Below, piece after piece: positions 30,001 through 42,000 of a stretch of 64,000 nucleotides of DNA. The DNA comes from Crambe crambe (lineage: Eukaryota; Porifera; Demospongiae; Poecilosclerida; Crambeidae). The position numbers and the translations under genes were made by a program. The stretch is taken from contig OZ004583.1 in the NCBI GenBank assembly GCA_963924555.1, positions 8,756,582 to 8,820,581 of the forward strand. The letters run 5' to 3'. A model generated the notes under the pieces. It made no database searches, was not told where the DNA came from, and saw only the letters and a program-made list of their open reading frames with translations. Position 1 is the first letter of the stretch; each line of letters begins with the position of its first letter.

Positions 30001-33000
30001 TATGATGAAATTTCTTGGGTCATTTAGCTATGGTGACTATAGCCCCGTTTACACGGGGGGGGGGGGGGGGGGGGGGGGGTTCTAACCCGGATTTGCTTCA
30101 CGTGCGAACGGTACCAGGTAGCCAAACCCACATCAATTAGGTGGATTGGAATCCAGATTAAATCTCAACCTGGGTTGGGCACACGTGTAAACACAGCTTA
30201 TGGACTTCACACTTTATTGGAATGTGGAGTAGTAAATCACCTCACTATATACTGCATCTACTACAACTTGTGCAGGAAATCATTCTTTTTAGAGTGCATT
30301 CTATAACTGTCATATAAAATATAGTCTCCACTCAAAGAGAGTTTCTGAGAGCTGGCAAACGGCTTTCTTTACCAGCTAACTATCTTGCAACATAAACCAA
30401 TATGGCTTTTTCTACATCAACCGTTATAGTCTCTTTTTTTTTGCTCTGCATGACTATAATGATTGCTTGTTTGTTTGTGCATAATATATGTAGAGTGCTC
30501 TGATATTATGTCAAAGATGGAAGGTTTGAAAGCAGCTATAGAATCCAACACCTCCACCCATTCAGCAATACTATCATCCTGTCAACTGGACTAATAATGA
30601 TAATAGGCAATCACATTAATTGCATAGTTTCTCATGTGCACTTCTATAGTTTCACATGTGCCAGGGTGTCTGTGGCATGTACGAGATTAACATTTCTAGT
30701 TAAACAAATTACTAGTGTTACTACAATTACTAGCTAGTTTCTCATATGCACTTCTATAGTTTCACATGTGCCAGGACAAGACTAGCACTTAATTCTAGTT
30801 AAACAATTACTAGTGTTACTACAATTACTAGCTAGTTTCTCATATGCACTTTCGCATGTACCATGACTCTTACTATGCATACTGAGCAATCTAAATGGAA
30901 TACAACTTCTTTCACTGTGTATCTGCCTATAAAAGACGCATGCTGGATAACTACGGATAGCAGTCTTTTCTCATCTCTGTACCAAAGGCATCAGTAATGG
31001 CTTTTTCTGTATCAACAATTCTACTCTTCTCTGTGCTCTGCCTGACATCAATGTCTGCAGTACAGAGCAAAGAAGGTGAGGTAGTGTATGTGTAGAGAAG
31101 GCCCTAAAATCTGGCTGGGCTGTATTGAAATTAATATCATATGCGCTTTAATTAATGTTATATATCCCTTTAGGTCTCGCGGCTACAGTCAATTGGTTGA
31201 AAGCAATCATTGACTCCATGTGCAGTGCTAATGCTGCTTCTCCATCTGTGCAGTTCAGTTCAAACTGGACATCTGTCGCAATGACTTCCATTGGGTCCTC
31301 TAACCTCAGGCATGTTACAACCTCAACCTTCACTATTCCTAGTATCATCCCCTCCAGTGCTAAGGAAGTGTTGATCTTTGTGACTGTTGCTTGTGGTACC
31401 TCCGATGGAGGTGCTGTTCGGTACCTTAAAGTCTTCACTCGGATAGGATCTGCTCGATATGAAAAGTACATCACATCATTTCCTTATCATCAAAATGCTT
31501 GGAACACTAACTCTGAGAACATGTGGTTCCCAATGCCTCCTAATCGCAGGATCTACCTCACTGTACCAGCTAAACATAGTGGAAATGCAGCCATATATTT
31601 TGCCGCCATTGGATATCGTTAGCAAACATCTTTTTAGTATGATTATGTAGTGATGACTTTTGTAGTGAGAAGTAGATTATGAGTGTGTGCATCATTATGT
31701 CTTTTGTCATTGGGTAAAACTGCATTCAACAGCATCGGCACATAACTATATGGCACAAGTAAAAGACATATGACCAGTACACTTTTCAACATGAATCAGC
31801 ACTTCACTAGCATTAGAAGGATTTATGTTAGGGATTAGATTAGAGTCTGGAGACTGAAATGACATCTCTCAGACTCTAATCTAATCCCTAGCATTATTCC
31901 TTCTAATGCTAGTGAAGTGCTGATTCATGTTGCTTTTCATGATACTAGTAATATACCCATTCAAGACCTCAAAGTCTTCATTCAGATAGGAAGCACTCGA
32001 TATGAAAATTACATCTTGATAAGGGCCTATAGCTTTGATAATATATGGTTCCCAATGCCTCCTAATTGCAGGGTCTATACCTCACTACATCAACAGCCAA
32101 TCAACGAGGTAGAGAAGCTAAGCTTTATGCCATTGGGTATTGTTAAAATGACCACTTGTTAATGACTACAGCATAATACTGTATAGTGGCTTAGTTGTGT
32201 AAAATAGGGATGGCTAGTGTGTATGGTTCAAAAAAGTTCAGCAACAAGAGAGTAAACTTCAGTCAAGTAACTCCTTATCCATCCAATATCACCAAACTAC
32301 GAGCTAACTATTCCTACTTCACTCCCATGACAGGCCAAGATGATAAAGGGAGTAAAGTAGGAATAGTTAGCTCATAGTTTGGTAATATTGGATGGGTAAG
32401 GAGTTATTTGACTGAAGTTTTGAGATTTCTATAGTGAGTGTGGGAGGTGGTAGGGAATATTAAATTGAGTTAATAATGAGGACCACATGACAAAGGGGTG
32501 GGGCCTTACCAGCAAGGCGCATGCACTGGATCAGTCAACAGCTGCCTCGTGCTCCAACTACCTACAAAGCCTCTTCATTAAGAGCAGACATCTGTCATTT
32601 CTTTCCCACCCACCCATCCACAAACTCTCCATTGTTGGGCTTGCCCAATGATATGATCGGTGTTGGGCCGGGCTTGGGTTTCACAACCCTAAGCTCCTAT
32701 TCCCCCTGTTAGCACCAAGTAGCACCAATTAGCACTTTGGCTACAGGGACGTTAACTGATGGAAAAGTTGTGTATTCATAAGAGTGTTGGCATCACTAAG
32801 TCCACCACTTGCTACGATGCAATTAGCTACAGGACTTCTAATTAGGGACGATACCACTTCAAACTTATTGGAATGATTATATTGACTGGAATAAATGACA
32901 TCACTATACTGCATACATACTGCAACTTGTGTGGGACATTGTAATTCTTGTTAGAGTGCATTCTATGACATATAAAATATAGTTCTTATAAAAAGTGAGT

Positions 33001-36000
33001 TTCTGAGAATTGGCAAACAGCTTTCTTCACCAGCAAGCTATCTTCAAGTTTAAACCAATATGGCCTTTTCTACATCAAAAATCGTTATCGTCTTTTTTTT
33101 GCTCTGCATGACTATAATGACTGCAGCACAAAGCCAACAAGAAAGTGAGTTATGAAACTACCCCTACAGCATGTTTATTTGTATTGCAATGCATATAGTG
33201 CTCTGATATTATGTCGAAGATGAACGGAAATACAAAATATTTTCATCTTTAAGGACTGTTAAATACCTGCAATGGAGAGAAAACAACCTAAATAATCACA
33301 GGTAGTAGTTTACAAGTGTTTGACTCACCAACAGATACTTGCTTGATACAGTTGGCCCAACAGTACCCCCGTCCCGTCATCTCTCATCTAATAACCTGTG
33401 GCCATTATAAATAACTTGAAGGGAATCACTTCACAGCCCTCTACATATGCTCTACATATGAACTAGATCTCAAATACTTGGCTGGGGACTGTCAAATTAC
33501 TCTCAAGCCTGTTTAAAAGAGTGACCATTGGAAGGAGAAGGGGTCGGGACTGAGACATGGATGGCTCAAGTTGTAAATAAGGTCTATTATTGTAAATATA
33601 GGACTGCCAGTGCTTACTACTAAAGCATAGAACACTTTATGGCCACCTATGGGCCTTCTAACTCTTATTACAGAGAGGAATAGAGTAGAGTCCTAGAAAT
33701 TAGTCCTTCTACAAGTAAGTACATGGGATTTAATTGATTTTTGCTGACCTCGTAGCGCATCCAGAAAAGTGAGAAGCTTCCTAGAAATCTTGTTACAGCT
33801 CCCAAAGGGCTCCAACTCAGTATCCTTCAATAAGCTTGATAAACTTCTGATTTTGAGATATTTAGCGATTTAGTAGTGTGAATAGAGCGCCATATTTCAG
33901 GCTTTACTGGGCCGATTTCCTTGCTTCTTCTTGGAAAAATCAAAGAACAAGCCTATGTCAACATGGATGTGGGCTCTATTTTGTTTAATTAGCCACGAGG
34001 CAGTTGCTATAATGCATTTTTGTGACATCATTAGGGTTGCTAGGCCCGTTGCTAGACGCTATTTTCTCAATTTATAATATTTTCGTGACGTCATCAAATG
34101 TCCACGAGTGCAATAGATTGAAACACCCGTGATGAGTGGAATTTTAAAATTGTGGTTGAGTAGAAAATATGATATGTAGAATATTTAGTATGATTTGCTT
34201 TCATTTGTGTGTTGTGGAGGTTGGTATGAAATGTGCTTCATGCTCTTTGTCATCTGTTGATCATGTGATCTTAGACTCTTTGCAGTCTTATTATAGGCCA
34301 TAGTCTATACATGTGTAGCAAAACTTCCCTGCCTCTATTCAAACCAGGGCTTCCCTTGGATTGGTAAAGGGTTGCCAAGATGAAGAACTAGTCTGTGTTA
34401 TTAGACTCTATAGTACAAGCTGTTCATAGCTAGATTTCTTTTGAATGAGTGCTCTGTTGCCAAAGGAGATGAAAACGTATGCTAATCCAGGATGGAATAG
34501 CTTGAGCATACTAACCAATGAATATGTCGCTACGCTTTGCCTTTCCTGTATGTGACTGGCTTGATGCATTCCACAGACATGATTATGTATACTCAAGTTG
34601 ATTGGAGAGTTTTATTTGATTGATAACGTGCCAGTGGCGTGCAATCTCTGTTCCTATTAAATTAGTCCATTGTTTGGACATTGATTCTCCATTCGAAAAA
34701 CATCTCCGAGGATTAACTGCATAAAGCACTACAGTAATGGCTTCCTCTCTATCAACTACTGCTACTCTATTTCTGCTCTGCATGACTGCAATGGTCATTG
34801 CACATGATGAAGAATCTGAAAGTGAGTGAAATAATACAATCTATTCCACTGGAGTAATGATAATTATTTCAACAGGTCTTGTAGCTACAGTGAAAAGATT
34901 GAAAGCCACTATAGACTCCATGTGCAATGTTGCTACTGCAGCACCTTCCGCTGTTGCACCTCATTCTGCACTTCCAGCTATGCAGCAATGCAACTGTGCA
35001 GGCATGGCCAAATGGATATCTGTCAATAAGACTACTATCGGCTCATCGACTCTCCGGCAGGCAGCAACTCTCACTTTTATCATCCCTAGCATCATTCCTT
35101 ACAATGCTAGTGAAGTGCTGATTTATTTTGTTTTTCAAGGCACTGGTGGATCAGTGTCCCTTCAGGACCTCAAGCTCTTCACTCAGATAGGAAACACTCG
35201 ATACGAAAGATACCTCAGGATAAAGAATTATATCAGTGTTAACTCTGATGATATGTGGTTCCCAATGCCTCCTAATCGCAGGGTTTACCTCACTACATCA
35301 TTGGCTTGTACAGGCAATTTAGAAGCAAAGCTTTATGCCATTGGGTATCGTTAAAATGACTACTGATTGACACTAATATACTTATAGTTATTTGTAGTTG
35401 CTTGTATTATAGTTGTAGAAAAGACTGTCAGTAGATTTTATTGTTTTTGAGATTTCATATGGCATATCATGTTGAGTGTGGGAGGTGGTGGGGAGTGATA
35501 GCAGTGGTGACACACTATGGAGTGTATACCTGATGGCAAAGTTGTTATAGGAGTGTATTCATAATCATATTAAGACTGTGGGCATAGCTATAGGTCACTA
35601 AGTCCAGACTTTCTTCCCCCACTTGAAATAACCAAGCGGGACAATAGTCTGGATTAAGTTTCCTGGTTCATTTAGTAGTTAAAATAATTATTTAGGATGA
35701 TACCATGTACTTGGAATGATGATGATACTATGATATCATGTCACTATACTGCATGTATACTGCAACTTGTGTGGGACATCGTAAAGTTAAAATTATTTTT
35801 AGAGTTCATTCTATAACTGACATATGTCTCCACTCTTCTTATAAAAAGAGAGTTTCTGAGAACTATGGCAAACAGCTTTCTTCACCAGCAAGCTCTCTTC
35901 AAGTTTCAAGCAATATAAACCAATATGGCTTTTTCTGCATCAAAAATCATTGTCTTTTTTTTTGCTCTGCATGACTATAATGACTGCAGCACAAAGCCAA

Positions 36001-39000
36001 CAAGAAAGTGAGTTATGAAACTACCCCTACAGCATGTTTATTTGTATTGCAATGCATAGAGTGCTCTGATATTATGTCGAAGATGAACGGTTTGAAAGCA
36101 GCGTTAGAATCCATGTGTGGAAATTCCATCCCAACTTCAACACCTCCACCCATTCAGCAATACTATCATCCCGTCAACTGGACCTCTGTCACAAAAACAT
36201 CTATTGGCTCATCGAATCTGCGACATGCTTCAACTATGACTTTCACCATCCCCAACATCATTCCTTCAAGTGCTAGGGAAGTACTGATCTTTGTGGGTAT
36301 ACACAGTGGCACCAGTGACCGTGGACCTAATCATGACCTCAAAGTCTTCACTCAGATTGGAACCAATAGATATGAGAAGTACCTCACATTATATTCTTGG
36401 ACTCAAGATGCTTGGAACACTAACTCTGACAACATGTGGTTCCCAATGCCTCCTAATCGCAGGGTTTACCTCACTGTACCAGCTATACATGGCAGAAATG
36501 CAGGGGCACGTCTCTTTGCCATTGGATATCGTTAGCAAATATCTTTTCAGATGGAGAACACTATTAGTGTATAGTTTTAGTATGTAGTGATGACTTATGA
36601 TTGTAGTGAGAAGTAGATTGTATCTTTTGCTTATGCTGTTAAATGTGCTAATGCCAAGCATTGTGGGGCAGGTTGTGGTCATCATGGAATAAACTGCAAT
36701 GATCAGTTTACCCAAGAGGAATAAACTGAAATAATAAGTTTACCCAATCAATGATCATCACAGAAATAAACTATTTACCCAATGGTCATCAGTGACCAGT
36801 GCACTTTCCTGTATCCCATAGCTATGGAGACTGAAATGACATCTCTCAGATTCTAATTCCTAACATTATTCCTGATTCAGGCTAAGATATTTTTCATAGT
36901 CCTAATTAGAAGTCCTGTAGCTAATTGCATCGTAGCAAGTGGCGGAAGAAAGTCTGGACTTAGGATGCCAATACTCTTATGAATACACAACTTTTTCCAT
37001 CAGATATGTACATATACTCCCTACCACCTCCAACACTCGCTATAAAACTAGTACAACTAAGCCACTATACATTATGCTGTAGTCATTAACAAGTGGTCAT
37101 TTTTAACAATACCCAATAGCATAACTTTGCTTCTCCACCCTCTTGATGTAGTGAGGTAGACCCTGCAATTAGGAGGCAATGGGAACCACATATAAACATT
37201 TGGACTATAGGCTGTAATTTTCATGTAGAGTGCTACCTATCTGTATGAGAACTTTGAGGTCTTGAGCAGGTATTTTACAAGTACCTTGAAAAGCAATATG
37301 AAATCTGAAGGAAGCATGATAAGGAAATTCATAAGATACACAAAACCACAGCATGTTTCTTTCTTTACTACTCAAAATAATTATTATGAAATATGGCCGT
37401 GCCCTTGAGTGTTTTACACTGTTTCCTACAAAAAATACACTGTTTCCTTCTAGTTTCTATTGGAATCACAAGAGAAATCTCTTATTGCTTCAAACTTATT
37501 GGAACAAAACCACAGCATGTTTCCTTCTTTACTACTCAAAATAATTATTATGAAATATGGCGTGCCCTTGAGTGTTTTACACTGTTTCCTACAAAAAATA
37601 CACTGTTTCCTTCTAGTTTCTATTGGAATCACAAGAGGAATCTCTTATCGCTTCAAACTTATTGGAATGATTGTTGACTGGAATAAATGACGTCACTATA
37701 CTGCATACATACTGCAACTTGTGTGGGACATCGTAAATCATAATTCTTTTTAGAGTGCATTCTATAACTGACATATAAAATAATAGTTTCCGTTCTTCTT
37801 ATAAAAGTGAGTTTCTGAGAACTGGCAAACAGGTTTCTTCACCAACAAGCTCTCTTCAAGTTTCAAGCAATATGGCTTATCGTCATTTTTTCTCTCTGCA
37901 TGACTATAATGACTGCAGCACAAAGCCAACAAGAAAGTGAGTTATGAAACTACCCCTACAGCATGTTTATTTGTATTTCAATGCATAGAGTGCTCTGATG
38001 TTATGTCAAAGATGACGGGTTTGAAAGCAGCATTAAAATCCACGTGTGGAAATTCCATCCCAATTTCAACTCAGCGATATGATCACCCTGTCGGCTGGAC
38101 CTCTGTCACAAAACATCATATTGGCACATCGAATTTGCAACATGCTTCAACTATGACCTTCACCATCCCCCACATCATTCCTTCAAGTGCTAGGGAAGTA
38201 CTGATCTTTGTGGGTGCAAGCAGTGGTCATAGTAACCGTGGACCTTATAATGACCTCAAAGTCTTCACTCAGATTGGAACCACTAAATATGAGAAGTACC
38301 TCACGTTATACTCTTGGACTCAAGATGCTTGGAACACTAACTCTGAGAATATGTGGTTCCCAATGCCTCCTAATCGCAGGGTCTACCTCACTGTACCAGC
38401 TGCATATATGGAAATGTAGGGGCACGTCTCTTTGCCATTGGATATCGTTAGCAAATGTCTTTTCAGATGGAGAACACTATTAGTTTTAGTATGTAGTGAT
38501 AACTTATGATTGTAGTGAGAAGTAGATCATGAGTGTGTGCATCATAATATCATCTTGTAGTTTATGCCGATAATGCCAAGCATTGTGGGGCAGGTTGTGA
38601 TCATCACTGAATGACAAGTTTACCCAATGGTCATCACATGAATAAACTATTTACCCAATGGTCATCACAGGAATAAACTTCAGTGATATATTTACTCACA
38701 GGAATAAACTGCAATGATATGTCCAATGATTACCACAGACTAAACAATGGATCAATAAAATGGAAATCCAGACACGTGACCAGTACACTTCCTATGTTCC
38801 ATGGCTATGGAGACTAAAAATATATCTAATCATGGCACTTTCAAGGGTTCCATTAAATGCCTTAGCAACAGTTAATAATCTATGTCCACAGGGTAGATAC
38901 TTGTGAAAATATGGCCACCTTACTCGTGAAATAACTCACCATATTCCACTCTGACTCATGTAAATGTATTATATAGAGGTCAAGGTGTGACTATTCATGA

Positions 39001-42000
39001 TGGACTAACCTTACAGTAATGCATCTCTATGATCATTAACAGGTATCTGTGGCAGCTATGAAGAGTTTCCAGATTATCGTTACCCCTCAATCATTCTCAT
39101 CTTCCTCCATTCCCCCTCAGACTTCTCTCCATGCCCCACCCAATGTTTCCCCCACCAAGGACCCTTCACTGGGAAAGAGGAAGAGTCCCTCCCCTTCTCC
39201 TATATCTGTCCCCCATGAACAGGTGTGCTATGTTTGAGACCCATGTCAATCTGAGGGGTAGTTATCCCCCCAAAGCTAGTCTTGAGCAGTTAGGGGTTTT
39301 CCCTCAAACCTTAGGACATGGTATGTCAGTCTTGAGGGGTTAATTAACAGGGTTCCCCCCTCCCGAATCTCCAACCAGTTGGTGAGCTATGTGAGAGGCA
39401 CATGTCAGTCTTAAGGGGTTTTTGATTACTAGGATTCTCCCCAAAGCCCTCATTCTATACAATTGCCTTTGATGTGGTCAGTGGAAGCACAATATTATAC
39501 TGAGTATCTCTACATAGGAGGTTTTGCAGGATTTGCCAGGACACCTCTCCCTGTGGATAAAAGCATGGGACACGTGGGTCAGCATTGGCGAGCGGTTAGT
39601 GGTGCAGAGAGTACCCAGTCCCAAAGAGATAAGCACTCTCCTTCAGTCACACAAGTCTGAGAGTTTGAACGCCATGTGTAGTGTTGTACCCTCACAGACA
39701 CTGCTGGTCAGCTTCCTGGAAGTACTGCTTAAGGTACATATGCTGCTACTACTATGTCTATGTATGTGTGTTGATTCATCCTTTCTCCCTTCTCCCCTCT
39801 TGCTTCTCCCTTCTTGTTCCTTTTCCTACCCCCTCCCCTACCCCCTCCCCCTCTCTCCCCTCCCTATCTCCCTCCCTACCTTCCCCTCCCTCTCACCCTC
39901 CCTACCCCCTCCCCTCCCTTCCCCCTCCTTCCTTCCATATTAGGTATATCCTCACGTGCAACACGACTTCACTGAGTCTCACTACCAGACAATGTCCAAG
40001 ATCCTGAAAGCAGCCCTGCTCATGGTAGTGTCTAAGGACGTCTCTCCCTTCCTAGTGCCTTCCTTCACTGAGCACTCTCTGTCCAGTGTCCAGAGACTCA
40101 TCCTTAAGTCCCTGGGCTGTGTGGTGACCACAGATAGCGTTTTGGGATTGCAAGACCAGGAAAACAACCAATCAGATGAGCCAGATGAGGTATGGAGCAT
40201 TACACTGTTTTCTCTGTGATTCACCATCACTGTATTTTCTTCAAGGGCAAACTTGTTCATACCTTATTTGGTAAGAAGAAATCGGACTTGATCGATCCAA
40301 TGCTAATGATGAAATTGAGAGTGGAGGTGGGGTCTCCCCTCATTATCAACGTGCTGTCCGATCTCTTATCCAACACGGCCTACACTCATCAGCTGCCAGA
40401 GATAGCCCAGTTGGTTCAGGGGATTCCCCCTACGAAACTCCCCATAATGTCGGTGAACTTTGTATCGTTTGGATTGGCCAGCCAGGCCTTGGCTGTCAAG
40501 TTATACAGGTCGTGCCTAAGGGCGAACCCCAGGGTCCAGTTGCCTCTCAACACTCACGAAAATTTCCTTAAGGTCAGTCAGTCCAGAGCAAAGTCACTAT
40601 TGATAATGATCAGTCATTTTCCAATGGTATCATCCTACTGAATGTCCAGTTAAATTTTGGCTGCAAGGAAAGTGCTGATAGTGCATTTTGGACAGATTGT
40701 GACTACATTTTGGTATTGTGTTTCCATCGTCACATGCACAGCAGTCAATAATGTCCAGCGTTAAGACGTGGTTGCTCTTGCCACTGGCAGACACTACAAA
40801 CCAATCATTTTAATGATTGTTTCATAGACATTGGGCGGTGGCAGGAAATATCGAAATTCTCGGAAATACTGTGGGATCACTTTTAGCCTCTTAGTAACCA
40901 TTCTAAGGTGTGGAGGATTCCTTGATTGGGTGGAGGTTAATAGTATTTATCACTTTTAACCCAATCAAGTGAAGATTTCAATAAGGAAGTAAAGTTCATT
41001 AGTTTTATTGATGTGTGGGGGTGTTACACCCACTTCTTTGACGGTTTCATTAGTAATTTTGATATTTATAGGTGCTACACCCACCTCTTCAGCTCCGCCA
41101 TCATTGCAGTCACTCTTCTGTTTGGTCTCAGAGTGTGCAATCTCTATTGCTGGTCTTGGAAGTGGCTCTCCCATGCATACTGGAGGAAGGTAAGTGTGAC
41201 GAAAGAATACTTCCAGGTCAGGAGGTGTGACAGATTAATGTACCAAAACAATAACACGAATTTGGCTCTTGAATTAGAGTGGTGCATCAATTAGAAAGAA
41301 TATGGTAGTCACAAATGCTAAGTCCTAACAAAACAATTGTTTTTGAGCATAGAACATGTACATTAGAACTTCAATATGACCTCAAGCTATGAACATAGGC
41401 ACTCAATATGCTTATATGGGAATGGTATCATTTGGCAGCCTCCAAGGGACTATGGTTATAATCCCCCCCCCCCCCCCCCCCCCCCCCCCTTGAGTAAACT
41501 GTAATAGGAACAATGATAAACTGATCTATAATCCCTTGGGAGCCGCAGCCCCTCCTCAGGAGATTAATGAGTATCATCAATTTGTTTGGGTTAAGATATT
41601 GAAGGAGAGTGCATTAGCAAGTGTTGTTTATCCATCTGTTGGGAATAGTGTGTAGTGGTGGTGGGTGGTTGTAACCTGTGTGGTCATTTAATCTCATAAT
41701 GATTTCCACTTGTAGACGATGTTGCTACCCTGTCGTTTTGGCTGGAGCTAGGTGCCATCTTTGAGGACTTCCTCTTCAGTGAAATGTAATTTAGCGCATG
41801 TATAATATATCCATTAATTGGTTCCTGTGTGACCTAGTGCCTCCTGCAGTAATGTCTAGTACAATTTCCAAGTATTTACAGTTGTGCACATGATCAGTGA
41901 TTTTTGACAGACTGACACATCACACACAAAGAGTGTGTTCTCTTTCTTTCTTTCTTTCTTTCTAGCCCTGAAGGAATCACTTTGTCCTCTGACAAAATGA

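Noticed and set aside
30055..30079. Poly-G run (also poly-C at 41463 and poly-G at 50317) as regulatory elements
   Set aside because: Their lengths are probably base-calling or assembly estimates, and nothing around them points to a function.
39524..40007. 108- and 139-codon plus-strand frames beyond the MON2 exon
   Set aside because: They run through the pyrimidine-rich MON2 intron in other frames or past the donor at 39734; only the MON2 frame is conserved.
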